A DNA stretch of 64,000 nt, from the NCBI GenBank assembly GCA_024167805.1, contig CP099988.1, positions 620,001-684,000 on the forward strand, given 5' to 3'. The notes beneath the pieces are model-generated. The model had not been told where the DNA came from, made no database searches, and worked only from the letters and a program-made list of their open reading frames with translations. Source of the stretch: Methanobacterium sp. ERen5 (GTDB taxonomy: Archaea; Methanobacteriota; Methanobacteria; Methanobacteriales; Methanobacteriaceae). Each line of letters begins with the position of its first letter. Within the stretch, counting starts at the first letter, position 1. Position numbers and translations under genes: made by a program. This document shows, piece after piece, positions 1-9,654 of the stretch.

Positions 1-1462
1 TTGTTTAGAAGTGTTCAGAGCAGACCATGTCATTGAAGACGTTATTGATGATGATGTGGAAGGACTTGAAAATCAGAAGTTGACTGAAATAATCTCAGAA
101 AATCAAATAGGATGTCCGAAGTGCGGAGGTCATCTGACACATGTTTGGAGTTACAACCTCATGTTTCAGACCATGATCGGAGCTAAAGGTAAAGCCACAG
201 GATATATGAGACCTGAAACTGCTCAGGGTATTTTTATACCATTTAAAAGGCTTTTAAGATTTTTCAGAGGCAAGTTACCCTTCGGTGTTGTTCAAATAGG
301 AAAGGCATACCGTAATGAAATTTCCCCACGTCAGGGAATCATCAGACTCAGGGAATTCACACAGGCTGAAGCTGAAATATTTGTGGATCCTGTTGATAAA
401 GACCATCCAAAATTTGCAACTGTTGCCAATGATGAGTTAAATCTCTTATCATCTGATGCACAGTTAAATAAAGAAGATCCGAAGATGGTAACAGCAAAAA
501 ATGCCGTTGAAACGGGCTTGGTTTCTTCTGAAGTTTTAGCATACCAACTCTGCATCGCAGGAAGATTTTTGGCAGATCTAGGGATTCCAATTGAAGTCAT
601 AAGATTCAGACAACATCTTCCAACTGAAATGGCTCATTATGCCATTGACTGTTGGGATGTTGAGGTTTTAACTGACAGGTTTGGTTGGATTGAAATCATA
701 GGAATAGCCGACAGAACAGATTTTGATCTTAAATCACATGCCAAGTACAGCAACGAAGATTTGAGTGTTTTCATTGAATACGATGAACCTAAAAAGATCA
801 ATAAACTTGTTGTTAAACCAGACATGAAGAAGTTCGGCCCACTGTTTAAGGCAGATGCCCCTAAAGTTATCAAGGCATTGGAAGATCTGGATGCATCTAA
901 AGTACAGAAAGCATTTGACAATGATGAAACCTACAATATCGAACTTGAGGATAAAACCGTTGAAATAAGCTCTGATGTGGTGAGTTTCAATGAACAGGAA
1001 GAAATGATACGTGGTGAAAAGGTTGTTCCACACGTTATTGAACCCTCATTCGGTATTGATCGTATCATTTACTCCGTTTTACTCCATTCCTACACAGAAG
1101 ATGATGAAAGGGAATTTTTAAAACTTGAAAAACAAATAGCTCCAATTGGTGTTAATGTTTTTCCACTGGTAAACAAAGATAAACTTGCAGAAAGGGCCCA
1201 TGAAATAAGGGAAGAACTTAGAAATCAGGGCATAATTGCAGAGTATGATGGTTCAGGAACAATCGGAAGGAGATATGCCCGGTCTGATGAAATTGGAGTT
1301 CCATTTGCTGTTACAGTTGACCATGAAACCCTTGAAAATAACACTGTGACCATCAGAAACAGGGACAATTTAGAACAAGTTAGAATTCCAATTCAAGAGG
1401 TTTACAACGTTTTACTAGACTTATTAACTGGAAAAATGGAATTTGAATCATTACAACAGTGA
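1..1462 (+). CDS. glyS: Glycyl-tRNA synthetase, 5'-truncated by the window edge
   Basis: Charges tRNA-Gly with glycine (class II, archaeal/eukaryotic alpha2 type). The frame is open from base 2, so the true start lies upstream; about 486 C-terminal residues are present. Visible are a CPKCGGH zinc-type motif, class II motif 2 around RPETAQGIF and GKAYRNEISPRQG, motif 3 at EPSFGIDRII, and a C-terminal anticodon-binding domain beginning near PIGVNVFPLV and continuing through GRRYARSDEIGVPF. The identification rests on these motifs and the collinear length. The next gene lies on the opposite strand, so this is the end of its transcript. Confidence 0.95.
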   Translation, partial: CLEVFRADHVIEDVIDDDVEGLENQKLTEIISENQIGCPKCGGHLTHVWSYNLMFQTMIGAKGKATGYMRPETAQGIFIPFKRLLRFFRGKLPFGVVQIGKAYRNEISPRQGIIRLREFTQAEAEIFVDPVDKDHPKFATVANDELNLLSSDAQLNKEDPKMVTAKNAVETGLVSSEVLAYQLCIAGRFLADLGIPIEVIRFRQHLPTEMAHYAIDCWDVEVLTDRFGWIEIIGIADRTDFDLKSHAKYSNEDLSVFIEYDEPKKINKLVVKPDMKKFGPLFKADAPKVIKALEDLDASKVQKAFDNDETYNIELEDKTVEISSDVVSFNEQEEMIRGEKVVPHVIEPSFGIDRIIYSVLLHSYTEDDEREFLKLEKQIAPIGVNVFPLVNKDKLAERAHEIREELRNQGIIAEYDGSGTIGRRYARSDEIGVPFAVTVDHETLENNTVTIRNRDNLEQVRIPIQEVYNVLLDLLTGKMEFESLQQ

Positions 1463-1520
1463 AAATCCATATTCCACCATAATTCTTTTTTGGACAGTAC
1501 AAATAAATTGCATTTTATTT

Positions 1521-2282
1521 TTATAAAAAGCACATATCTATTGTAATCAGTGCAAGAAATATTAATGCGTACCACTTTTCGTTTTGCAGATTTAATTCTC
1601 CGGTTTTAAGTAAATATTGTAGTGCACTTATCAAAATTACCATCATTATTACTGCCAGTCCAATCCCGAACAAAACATCTGTTGGGAAGTGCACACCCGC
1701 AATTAACCTGCTTAAAGATAGGCTTATGGCAAAAATCATGAGAATAACTGCTAAAACCGTCTTTTTCAGGTTTCGTTTAAATGTTGCATCGTTGGTTAGG
1801 AAACAAATTATTAGGGGTAATGTACCTGCAAATGCTTGAAAAGCATGCCCAGATGGAAAAGAATGACCTCCAGGATGGTATATGCTGTTAATATCTGGAT
1901 AAAGCAACCATGGACGTGGAACAGCACCATAATATTTCATGAAGTCCACAATTGGAATACCTATGGCCAAAGTCATAACAGATAACAAAAACACTATCCG
2001 GTATGGTTTTAGTTTATTAAATTTGAAAGATGCCAAGTAAAGTAGTGAAATAGGTGTTGCAATGAAGGACAGCGTATAATTAGTGAAATAGTAACATAGA
2101 TTTGCTAACATGTAATTTGAACGAATAAAATTACAATTAACCAAAACCCAGTGATTAAAATTAGGAGTTAAAAACGCTACTATGGCTAATATCCATAAAA
2201 TAGCAGCACATAGGATAAAAATTAGTTTATCCCTCTGACCAAACTGAAACAATTTTAAATCCTTAGATGGAATAATTTTCAT
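1521..2282 (-). CDS. PAP2-family membrane phosphatase
   Basis: A membrane lipid or undecaprenyl/dolichyl-type pyrophosphatase of the PAP2 superfamily, about 253 residues with five or six hydrophobic segments. The three-part acid phosphatase signature is complete: a KYYGAVPRP block (K-x6-RP), PSGH, and [12 protein letters not shown] (SR-x5-H-x3-D). I prefer the internal ATG at 2282, preceded by a weak GGAAC, over the ATG at 2309, which lacks any ribosome binding site. It is convergent with glyS and divergent from the TatD gene. The substrate cannot be read from sequence; lipid-carrier recycling for glycosylation or pseudomurein synthesis is a family-based guess. Confidence 0.8.
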   Translation of the reverse strand: MKIIPSKDLKLFQFGQRDKLIFILCAAILWILAIVAFLTPNFNHWVLVNCNFIRSNYMLANLCYYFTNYTLSFIATPISLLYLASFKFNKLKPYRIVFLLSVMTLAIGIPIVDFMKYYGAVPRPWLLYPDINSIYHPGGHSFPSGHAFQAFAGTLPLIICFLTNDATFKRNLKKTVLAVILMIFAISLSLSRLIAGVHFPTDVLFGIGLAVIMMVILISALQYLLKTGELNLQNEKWYALIFLALITIDMCFL

Positions 2283-2484
2283 GCTTCTGTTCCATTTCTT
2301 AATACACATTATTATATTTGATTATATTATCAGTATTAACCATTCTTGTTTAATTTACATATCAACGACTTTCACATGAATTTGTGCCCCTAAGTTTAGT
2401 AATGTTGATTAAGTGCAAACTAAAAATAGTATAGTCAGAATTGCAATAACGAGGTAAATGTAAATATTTTCCGGAGATAATAGT

Positions 2485-3240
2485 ATGATAGATGCCCATA
2501 TACATGCAGATACAAGGCCTTATGAAGATTTTGAAAGAATGTCTGTTTCAGGAATTAAAAAAGCAGTGACATGTGCCCATGATCCATTAAAAATGAGCAC
2601 TTCAGATGTTGTGCTTGATCATATTCATAGAATAATGAAAAACGACACCAAAAGAGCAGGGGAAAATGGTTTGAAGCTTTACTCTGCAATAGGTGTTCAT
2701 CCAAGGAGCATATGCAAGGACTATGCAATTGTGATTGAAAAAATTTCAGAACTGGTCGAAGACAAAAATGTGGTTGCAATAGGAGAAATTGGATTGGAAA
2801 CCACTTCAAAGAGTGAAGTTGAAGTTTTTAAAGAGCAGCTCAAACTTGCACAAGATCTAGATATGAAGGTTATTGTACACACACCTAGAACTCATAAAGC
2901 TGAAGTTACCATGGTAACTGCATCGATAATAGAAGAAAATATTGACACGTCACTGGTACTCATTGATCACGTGGATGACTCAATCATTGACAGGGTTAAG
3001 GACTTTGATGGAATTTTAGGATTAACTGTTCAACCACATAAAATGACTTCAGACGAGGCAGTTGAAATAATGGATAAATATGGTTACGACAAGTTTGTTC
3101 TAGATAGTGACATGAGCTCATCACCTTCAGACCCATTATCCGTCCCTAAAACTGTTCACAAACTAAGGAAAGCTGGTGTGGAATCAAAAAATATTAAAAA
3201 GGTTTCATACAACAACGCTGCTAAGTTCTTCAAGATATGA
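2485..3240 (+). CDS. TatD-family metal-dependent hydrolase
   Basis: A 251-residue TIM-barrel amidohydrolase of the TatD/YcfH type. The N-terminal metal-binding HxH is in DAHIHAD, followed by the bridging Glu in AIGEIGLE, a His in IVHTPRTH, another in LIDHVDD, and the terminal Asp in LDSDMSS. The start ATG sits seven bases after CCGGAG. Bacterial TatD proteins are 3'-5' DNases; archaeal members are largely uncharacterised, so hydrolase is as far as the call should go. A second, less similar TatD-family gene lies at 32350-33195. Confidence 0.8.
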   Translation: MIDAHIHADTRPYEDFERMSVSGIKKAVTCAHDPLKMSTSDVVLDHIHRIMKNDTKRAGENGLKLYSAIGVHPRSICKDYAIVIEKISELVEDKNVVAIGEIGLETTSKSEVEVFKEQLKLAQDLDMKVIVHTPRTHKAEVTMVTASIIEENIDTSLVLIDHVDDSIIDRVKDFDGILGLTVQPHKMTSDEAVEIMDKYGYDKFVLDSDMSSSPSDPLSVPKTVHKLRKAGVESKNIKKVSYNNAAKFFKI

Positions 3241-3286
3241 ATACCTTTAATAAAGAATTTTAGAGCTTAGTGCCTGAGGTATGTTT

Positions 3287-4029
3287 ATGGGTAGAAATCT
3301 AGATTACGTTTTATTGGTATCTATTTTTATTATAGGTTTACTTGTAGGTCTTACAGTTAATGGTGGCCCCTCCTTTACAGGAACAGTTGCAGTGCATGAA
3401 AATCTTAACCAAACGTATACTAATGCCATCGATGATGCTATAATTACCTCTGATAATGAAATCAGTACTAACCTCACACCCATTACAGAAAATAATTCCA
3501 ATTTAATATGGCAAAATGGTAGTGATAAAAGAGTTTTAGTGGTTTTGTGGACAACACATAAATCTAGCTATCCTACTGGAGGAAATATAACTACATATTG
3601 GGGTGAAACATGGGTTACAGTTGTTCCGGAGATAAAAACCTTCTTCAAAACCAATTCAATTCCTGAGCAGTATCTCCACTTAAGAACTGCACAACTTTTA
3701 GGCCTACCCCTGATTCAATGGACGATTACTTCGTTGAGGTTTGGGTAAAACCAAAAGATCTTTTTAGGCCAACACCTGACAATGAAATCAATGATACAAC
3801 TGCTCAGTTGAACTTTCCCACCACAGTCGATCCTGCATATGAAAAATGGTTCAATAACAACATAATATCTTCATATTTCCCTAAACAACACCCATGGACT
3901 CGTTTAGGATATACATTCGATTGGGGTAACCAAAATTCCCATATAGGACTAAGTGAATTCGTGATAAAAAACAATTCAAATATAACAGTTAAATCAATAC
4001 AAACAACAAACCAATACCTATCTTCTTAA
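3287..4029 (+). CDS. Membrane-anchored unknown protein, frame broken by a 1-base loss
   Basis: I do not recognise the function. One N-terminal membrane helix (about residues 8-26, LLVSIFIIGLLVG) is followed by an extracytoplasmic domain rich in Asn and Thr with several N-glycosylation sequons. Reading frame 1 drifts near 3707-3710, a CCCC run; adding one C restores LGLPPDSMDDYFVEVWVKP and a protein of about 247 residues that reads to the stop at 4029. The ATG at 3287 is preferred over 3281 because GAGGT lies six bases ahead of it. The pattern is of a surface protein tethered by an uncleaved signal anchor. Nothing nearby suggests a partner. Confidence 0.6.
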
Positions 4030-4236
4030 ACCATTTATATTTATTTTATTTTTCTTAGAATAGACAAATAGTAAATTTGCTCTTAAGCAGAACTTTACAA
4101 CAAATTATTCCAATTAGAACCTGTACAAATTCCGAGATTTATATTAATAAAACTAGTTTAAGATTCAAATCTTGACTTATTTAAATACCATTTACCATCA
4201 TTTCTTTCTTAAATTTAAAAGCAGTTCGTAGTTTTT

Positions 4237-5103
4237 TCATTTAAAACCCTTAGTTTCTGATGATCCAAATTTGGTTAAACAATCAAAAGCAGAACTATTC
4301 CCATCTTTTAGACAATTTGTGAGGTTTTTATTTCTAAAAAATCCATTGATAAAACCTGCTGCAAAGGAATCTCCAGCCCCTGTTGTATCAACTGGCTTAA
4401 CAGTGACAGATGGTTGATGAATTTCATGATCCATGGTGAAGAGTTTTGATCCTGCTTTTCCAAGTGTTACCACCACCATTTTAACACCGGCATCAACCAG
4501 AAGCTTTGCTCCTGAACGACAGTTTTCACCAGTCAAAATATCGACTTCTTTCTCATTTAAAAATAGGATATCTGTTCTGGCCAGTACATCTTCCAGGGCT
4601 TTCATTCCAAAGGAAGCAAGAAGAGCACCCGGATTGAATGATAATATATTAGCATGCTTTGAGGCTTCTTCTACAACTTCTATGTACATGCCTGTTATAT
4701 GCAGTATTTCAGAGTTTTTAATGAGTTGAATATCCGGTTTTAAAAGTTCAAATTTTGAATTTGCCCCCATATACGTATAGATGGATCGTTCTCCCAAATG
4801 ATCCACTGCTATGAATGCCATTCCTGTCTTCTCATCTATTGGAATGAGTCTTTCTGTGTTGACATTTTTTTTATTGAAACCGGAACTAATGTAACTTCCA
4901 TAATTATCCTTACCAATCCTGGCCATGATCCCAGTTTTTAATCCCAAATCAGAAGTTTTCAATGCAAAATTAGCAGCAGATCCTCCTAATGTTACATTGA
5001 GTTTTTCAGTGTCCACCTCATCATCTGCAACTGCAAATCTAGGCACATCCATCAAAAAATCAATGTTACAAGTACCAAGGGCTAGAACATCCAATTGATT
5101 CAT
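4237..5103 (-). CDS. PfkB-family carbohydrate/nucleoside kinase
   Basis: A ribokinase-fold kinase of 288 residues that transfers phosphate from ATP to a sugar or nucleoside hydroxyl. The first PfkB signature is at GGSAANFALKTSDLG (about residues 40-54). The second, with the anion hole and catalytic Asp, is at DTTGAGDSFAAGFI. The substrate is not deducible; some archaeal PfkB proteins are nucleoside kinases and others sugar kinases. It is the last gene of the minus-strand run that also carries the two MinD genes, about 90 bases after the K16R MinD, so co-transcription is possible. Confidence 0.8.
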   Translation of the reverse strand: MNQLDVLALGTCNIDFLMDVPRFAVADDEVDTEKLNVTLGGSAANFALKTSDLGLKTGIMARIGKDNYGSYISSGFNKKNVNTERLIPIDEKTGMAFIAVDHLGERSIYTYMGANSKFELLKPDIQLIKNSEILHITGMYIEVVEEASKHANILSFNPGALLASFGMKALEDVLARTDILFLNEKEVDILTGENCRSGAKLLVDAGVKMVVVTLGKAGSKLFTMDHEIHQPSVTVKPVDTTGAGDSFAAGFINGFFRNKNLTNCLKDGNSSAFDCLTKFGSSETKGFK

Positions 5104-5192
5104 GATTATTCACCATAAACAATTTCTTATGATCAATCCTGCGTATCTGATTCTTCATCTGAAAAAATTAATATTCTTCATAAAAATAATGT

Positions 5193-5981
5193 TTACTCTG
5201 GAAGCAGGCCCACAAATTTCTTTATCCTACCGAGTATCCCTTCTTTATCAGGTTCTATAGGTTTGTATTCCTTACCAATAAGATCAGCTGCTAGCTGCAT
5301 AACAGCATTGCTTGTGGGGGAAGATGGATTTACCTCGACAATTGATCTTCCAAGTGCCATTGATCTTTCTATTTCCCGATCGTAGGGTATCACACCTATA
5401 AGTGGTATTTCCAGTATGGATTCTATCTCATTTTCGGACAATAGAAATTTATCATCGTACCACATGTTTAAAACAAATCCCTTAATATCTATGTTCAATT
5501 CATTGAACAGAATTCTAATTTTAAGTGCATCAGCTACAGATGGCATGGTAGACTGTGTAACAAGGATGGCTTCTGTGTTCTCAGGTAATCCTTCAAACAC
5601 GTTGGCATTGATTCCAGAGGGCAGATCCATGAGGAAGACCTCACCATAATCTGAGATCTCATTCATGATCTTGTTCCATGAGATGTAGTTTGGGTTGATA
5701 TGCTTCAAAGTTTCAAAATGAATTCCAGTAGGAACAACACGTACACCCTGATTTACCTCATAAACACATTCATCTATGGTTTTATCTCTAACCAGAACAT
5801 CATGCAGCGTTACATCTGGATTTAACAAACCTGTTATTACATCCAAATTCGCCATCACAAGATCCAGATCCAACATCACCACCTCTTCACCAAAGAGGGA
5901 TAATGCCACACCTAGATTGAAGGTTATCGATGTTCTTCCTACTCCACCCTTACCTGAAGCAAAAGCTATGAATCTTGACAT
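5193..5981 (-). CDS. MinD/ParA-like ATPase with Arg in place of the P-loop Lys
   Basis: A 262-residue SIMIBI-class protein closely resembling its neighbour MinD over the whole length, including DxDxxMANLD in switch I, the MDLPSG switch II, SPTSNAVMQL and a short C-terminal amphipathic stretch (about 248-262, GILGRIKKFVGLLPE) that could be a membrane-targeting helix. The deviant Walker A reads GKGGVGRTS: the signature Lys11 is kept but the phosphate-binding Lys16 is Arg and the following Thr is Ser. This predicts weak or absent hydrolysis and a regulatory or partner role for the canonical MinD. It lies about 30 bases downstream of that gene. The start ATG follows GGTAA. Confidence 0.85.
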   Translation of the reverse strand: MSRFIAFASGKGGVGRTSITFNLGVALSLFGEEVVMLDLDLVMANLDVITGLLNPDVTLHDVLVRDKTIDECVYEVNQGVRVVPTGIHFETLKHINPNYISWNKIMNEISDYGEVFLMDLPSGINANVFEGLPENTEAILVTQSTMPSVADALKIRILFNELNIDIKGFVLNMWYDDKFLLSENEIESILEIPLIGVIPYDREIERSMALGRSIVEVNPSSPTSNAVMQLAADLIGKEYKPIEPDKEGILGRIKKFVGLLPE

Positions 5982-6010
5982 TTTTTACCAGTTTTTTTGC
6001 AATATTTTAT

Positions 6011-6790
6011 TTATCTTCTTCCAAGAAGGCCTTCAACTAATTTTGAAATAACACCCTTCTTATCAGGTTCAATAGGTTGGTACTCTTCTCCAATGAGATC
6101 CGCACCCAACTGCATTATTGCATTACTGGTAGGTGATTTGGGATTTTTTATTATCAGAGGTTCTCCAAATGCTGCAGCCCTACTCACTTCGGGATCATCT
6201 GGAATAACTGCTATTACAGGTACTTCTAATATTGTTTCAATTTCTGAAATGGTTAAGAAAGTTTTATCATGCTGCTCCCTGTTTATCACAACACCAATTA
6301 TATCCACGCCCAATTTGTTTGCGATTATTTTGGTCTTGAGGGCATCACTTATGGAAGGAACTTCCGGAGTTGTTACAAGGATCATTTCTTGTGCAGCTGC
6401 TATTGCTGCTAAAGCATCCTTTTCTAGCCCGGCTGGAGCATCAATAATTAATATGTCTGCTGTTTCAACCAAAATTTCCAGTGCGCTTTCCAATCTATCC
6501 ATTTTAATTTTACGGAGTCCCTCAAGGGAGATTCCTGCTGGAACAACCTTAACCCCTCCAGGTCCTTCATATATGGCATCCTCAATGGATGCAGCACCCG
6601 AAAGAACATCGTGTAAGGTGATTGATTTTCCTTCCATACCTAGGATAAGTTCGAGGTTGGCCATTGCAACATCTGCATCAAGGACTATAGTTTCTTCCCC
6701 ATATGTAGATAATGCCACGCCTAAGTTAGCTGTAATCGTTGTCTTTCCAACTCCGCCCTTTCCTGAAGCAACTGTTATAACTCTTGTCAT
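6011..6790 (-). CDS. minD: MinD/ParA-family ATPase (canonical)
   Basis: A 259-residue membrane-associated ATPase. The deviant Walker A is intact (GKGGVGKTT, residues 10-18), with DADVAMANLE in switch I, IDAPAG in switch II and a C-terminal KGVISKLVEGLLGRR that looks like a MinD-type amphipathic membrane-targeting helix. In bacteria MinD positions the division site or other cargo. Archaea usually lack MinC and MinE, and neither is visible here. GGGGG ten bases ahead of the ATG is a good ribosome binding site. It is followed by its K16R paralogue and preceded by a small unknown gene, all apparently co-transcribed. Confidence 0.9.
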   Translation of the reverse strand: MTRVITVASGKGGVGKTTITANLGVALSTYGEETIVLDADVAMANLELILGMEGKSITLHDVLSGAASIEDAIYEGPGGVKVVPAGISLEGLRKIKMDRLESALEILVETADILIIDAPAGLEKDALAAIAAAQEMILVTTPEVPSISDALKTKIIANKLGVDIIGVVINREQHDKTFLTISEIETILEVPVIAVIPDDPEVSRAAAFGEPLIIKNPKSPTSNAIMQLGADLIGEEYQPIEPDKKGVISKLVEGLLGRR

Positions 6791-6800
6791 CTGATACCCC

Positions 6801-7073
6801 CTAACTGATTTCTACATTAACGTCAAATTTCTCGACAATCTCAGGATACTTTCTGAAACTCTTCCTGATCTCAATTTGAGACATGTCTACAATTTGTTTT
6901 TCTAATTTCATATCATCGGAATCTCCCATAATTCTCGAAAGAAATCCCTTAGATTCTGTTTCTATAATAATATTAACATTTCCAGTTAATTCTCTGGAAT
7001 TTTCTAGGAAAACCATTACCTCAGCACCCTTTATTCTTGGAATTCCAAGTATGGATTTTTTTATCTTGTTCAT
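6801..7073 (-). CDS. Unknown 90-residue protein in the MinD/SepF run
   Basis: I do not recognise this family. The protein is short, soluble and charged, with a hydrophobic core strand near residues 18-25 (EVMVFLEN), a second near 32-40 and a C-terminal charged helix-strand ending in EKFDVNVEIS. It lies 10 bases before minD and about 11 bases after the DUF2226-like gene, so it almost certainly belongs to the same transcript. The position between a linker-rich protein and the two MinD ATPases suggests a small adaptor, which is inference only. Confidence 0.7.
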   Translation of the reverse strand: MNKIKKSILGIPRIKGAEVMVFLENSRELTGNVNIIIETESKGFLSRIMGDSDDMKLEKQIVDMSQIEIRKSFRKYPEIVEKFDVNVEIS

Positions 7074-7084
7074 CAGTGTGAGTT

Positions 7085-8035
7085 CTATTTTTTCAATATC
7101 CTCCTCACTGACTGAACCCCTTTGTAAGATTCTAGTATGTTGTCAACATCTTCCTCTTGAATATCCTTTATACCATACTTCTTCAACAATTCTGTACGAT
7201 CCAATGGTTCGGATTCCATCTCTGGCATTTCATTGTTTTCATTTTCTTTAACAGTTATTTCACTGGATTCATCATCTGAAAAACTATTTTCGGGAGATGA
7301 TTCTGTTGAATTATTTTCTTCTGTTGAGTTGATGTCAGTATCAGTATTAATTTCCGGCTCTAAAGGTTTATTGATCTGGGATTCCGGTTCGGGAATTGTT
7401 TCAAAAGGTTCGGGAATTTTATTACCTGTTTCGTTTTCTACTGTTTCGGTGTTGTTTAATGGAAGGTCTTCTGTTTCAAGTTTTGTTGGTGAATCAGATT
7501 TAACTGTTTCTATTCTGTGCACAGTTACTTTGGGATCAGAATCCGCCTCTTCTTCAAGTTTAGATACATTAATCAGATTTGATTCTATTTCATTCCGCAC
7601 TTCTTCTGGCTTTTCAGACTCTTTAATAGCTTCTGAAACTAATTTTGGCTTGGGAACTGCCATGGGCTTAGGTTTAGGTGCTTCAACCATTTTAAGTTCA
7701 TCTATAATTTTATAGGCTTCAGAACCCAGAATATATGGCTGGTTTATTTCCATTAAGAAATCCACCTGAGACTCTCGAACATCAAATATTTCAATCAATG
7801 TTAAATCATCATTAACAGCAGCCTGAATCTTCTTTACTGCATCTACCCTAGAAAACCTTTCATAAGATGCAGCAATTTCTTTACCATTTTTAAAAAGGAT
7901 AAAACCTTCATCATTGCCTTCAGTAATACGTATGAATCCATTGTGATTTTTCAATGATAATTCATTTAACATTTCTTTAAAATCACAATTCTCTGCATAG
8001 CAAACTGTAGAAGGTTTGGTTATTGGCAAATCCAT
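7085..8035 (-). CDS. DUF2226-like protein with long acidic linker
   Basis: A 316-residue protein with three parts: an alpha/beta N-terminal domain (about 1-115), in which GFIRITEGNDEGFILFKNGKEIAASYE resembles the effector-type beta sheet of DUF2226/DUF4388 proteins; a low-complexity acidic, Ser/Pro/Glu-rich linker (about 116-265); and a short C-terminal helical module (about 280-316, TELLKKYGIKDIQEEDVDNIL). Such architecture is typical of scaffold proteins. A GGGGGAT site precedes the ATG. It lies between sepF and minD. The DUF assignment is from memory of the family pattern and is moderate. Confidence 0.65.
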   Translation of the reverse strand: MDLPITKPSTVCYAENCDFKEMLNELSLKNHNGFIRITEGNDEGFILFKNGKEIAASYERFSRVDAVKKIQAAVNDDLTLIEIFDVRESQVDFLMEINQPYILGSEAYKIIDELKMVEAPKPKPMAVPKPKLVSEAIKESEKPEEVRNEIESNLINVSKLEEEADSDPKVTVHRIETVKSDSPTKLETEDLPLNNTETVENETGNKIPEPFETIPEPESQINKPLEPEINTDTDINSTEENNSTESSPENSFSDDESSEITVKENENNEMPEMESEPLDRTELLKKYGIKDIQEEDVDNILESYKGVQSVRRILKK

Positions 8036-8119
8036 TAATATCCCCCGTAAATAAATTTAAAATAATAAAATATAGAAGGGTTTGAAGTCCTCTCAATGCT
8101 TCAATATACTTGGTAAATT

Positions 8120-8476
8120 TTACTTCCTTATGAGTTTGATCTCGGGAGGAGTAATGATGATTATGTTTTTACCATTCTTACAAAGAAGTATGGCTTCACC
8201 GCCAGTTTTATCCCTGAATGCCTTTAATTTCTCACCGGCTAATTTAAATTCTTCTGGACTGTCCCTTTCCAGAGTGCTCATATCCATTATGATGGGATTT
8301 TTTTCCTCTGTTATCTGGCTCAATGCAAAATCGAAGTCGTCTAGGTTTTTGGCCTTCATGAGAATAATTTCGTACAGAGAATGTTCAGGAACGATTATAG
8401 TTTCCTGTTCCTCTTTATGCTCACTTTCATCATCTATCCCAATGTTCTTTTTAATTGTATCCAGTATATCCTTCAT
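8120..8476 (-). CDS. sepF: Archaeal SepF, FtsZ membrane anchor
   Basis: A 118-residue cell division protein. After an N-terminal helix ([14 protein letters not shown], a likely amphipathic membrane-binding segment) and a short charged linker comes the SepF core: [52 protein letters not shown] and [11 protein letters not shown]. SepF of other archaea tethers FtsZ to the membrane at midcell. Its ATG overlaps the stop of the upstream DUF1611 gene (ATGA), which implies translational coupling. ftsZ itself is not in the window. The gene shares its strand and probably its transcript with DUF2226-like and MinD genes. Confidence 0.88.
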   Translation of the reverse strand: MKDILDTIKKNIGIDDESEHKEEQETIIVPEHSLYEIILMKAKNLDDFDFALSQITEEKNPIIMDMSTLERDSPEEFKLAGEKLKAFRDKTGGEAILLCKNGKNIIIITPPEIKLIRK

Positions 8477-9531
8477 TTCTTTAGGTCCCCTATATAATCA
8501 ATAATTACATCCAGTAACCTCGAAGCTCCTCCATTTCTCACATCCACTGCAGGTAACCCGTACTTTTCTTCGTACTTTGCGAGTTCAGATTTATCTGTAA
8601 CATTTCTCAGATTTACTGATAATCCAACTACGCTGGTTGGTTCTACTGCTTCTATTGCACGAACCTCATAATCAATTCCCCTTGGTTCCCTATATGGATG
8701 ATTAGGCCTGTGACATACAACTGTAGCATCAGGCATTGCTCCTATAAGTATTGCTGTAGACAAACCCCTTGGGTGTGGATTACCCATCTCAGTTATGCTT
8801 GATTGACCTTCTACAAAGATTATATCTGGCTGCTTAAGTTCTTCCATATATTTGATGGAACCAATAACAGCAGATGCCACATCCATTACAGAAAGACTTC
8901 CTGCCCTGAAATTCATATCTACAGGTTGTTCAAAACCCATTTCATCAGTAGAAATAACAACAGCATTTAAACCTTTTTCTTTAGCTGCTTGTCCCAACAT
9001 TCTGGTGGTGGTTCGTTTTCCACATTCCTGTGAGGTACCCCCTACAAAAACAACCGGTGTTTTATGTTTGTAGCTGAGTTTTGGAAGCACTTCTGTGCAC
9101 ATTGGAGGTGCTGTTCCGAAAATTTTGCGTATAACATCCAACCGTGGACTAATTTCCTTAATCACAACTCCCTTAGAGTCGGCAAATTTGAATATTGATT
9201 CATTTTGCGCAAGTGGAAGGGATCTAAACGAAGTTACAACGTTTTTACCGCTGTCTATTGCCTCTACTGCATACTTCAAAGCAGATCCTTCTGCTCCAAT
9301 TGGGAGCATTATGGCAACACTCTTTGCATCAGTAGTTTCTAAAAGTTCCTTTAAATTTCCTGATACTGTGTGACCACAAAACTTCTGGCCCTGTTTTTCG
9401 ACGTTATCATCTATGAAACCTACCGCTTCTACTCCCTCAAAATTAGAAAATTTTTCTCCGCCTCCACCACATCCTATGATAATGAATGGGTTGAGATCTT
9501 GGATTTCTTGAAGAGAAGTTATAAAATACAC
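8473..9531 (-). CDS. DUF1611-family P-loop protein, coupled to sepF
   Basis: A 352-residue protein with an N-terminal Rossmann-like domain ([12 protein letters not shown] near residues 17-28, then [10 protein letters not shown]) and a C-terminal P-loop domain with [15 protein letters not shown] as the nucleotide-binding loop and IIFVEGQSS as a Walker B-like strand. DUF1611 includes the DgcN proteins of D-glutamate metabolism, but the archaeal members are not characterised to my knowledge. The start is GTG at 9531 after AGGAGTGA. It is the first gene of the minus-strand run and overlaps sepF by four bases, so the products should be made in fixed ratio. Confidence 0.75.
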   Translation of the reverse strand: MYFITSLQEIQDLNPFIIIGCGGGGEKFSNFEGVEAVGFIDDNVEKQGQKFCGHTVSGNLKELLETTDAKSVAIMLPIGAEGSALKYAVEAIDSGKNVVTSFRSLPLAQNESIFKFADSKGVVIKEISPRLDVIRKIFGTAPPMCTEVLPKLSYKHKTPVVFVGGTSQECGKRTTTRMLGQAAKEKGLNAVVISTDEMGFEQPVDMNFRAGSLSVMDVASAVIGSIKYMEELKQPDIIFVEGQSSITEMGNPHPRGLSTAILIGAMPDATVVCHRPNHPYREPRGIDYEVRAIEAVEPTSVVGLSVNLRNVTDKSELAKYEEKYGLPAVDVRNGGASRLLDVIIDYIGDLKK

Positions 9532-9654
9532 TGGATCACTCCTATAATTTTTCGTGAATTACTGTGAAACTTAACATTACCTATTTATTTAATAAATGTT
9601 AAACCAAGATATATACTTTGGGTAGATACTCAATTCTATTGTGGAGGCATTAGT

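Noticed and set aside
3718..4029. A separate small gene starting at 3718.
   Set aside because: There is no ribosome binding site, the sequence continues the protein of the preceding frame, and one added C joins them.
7233..7715. A long plus-strand open frame across the DUF2226-like linker.
   Set aside because: Its Ser/Val-rich translation is the reverse of Glu/Asp-rich codons; it has no ribosome binding site, and the minus-strand gene is supported by context.
5193..9531. A complete bacterial-type MinCDE system.
   Set aside because: No protein with MinC or MinE features is present; the 90-residue unknown does not match either by eye.
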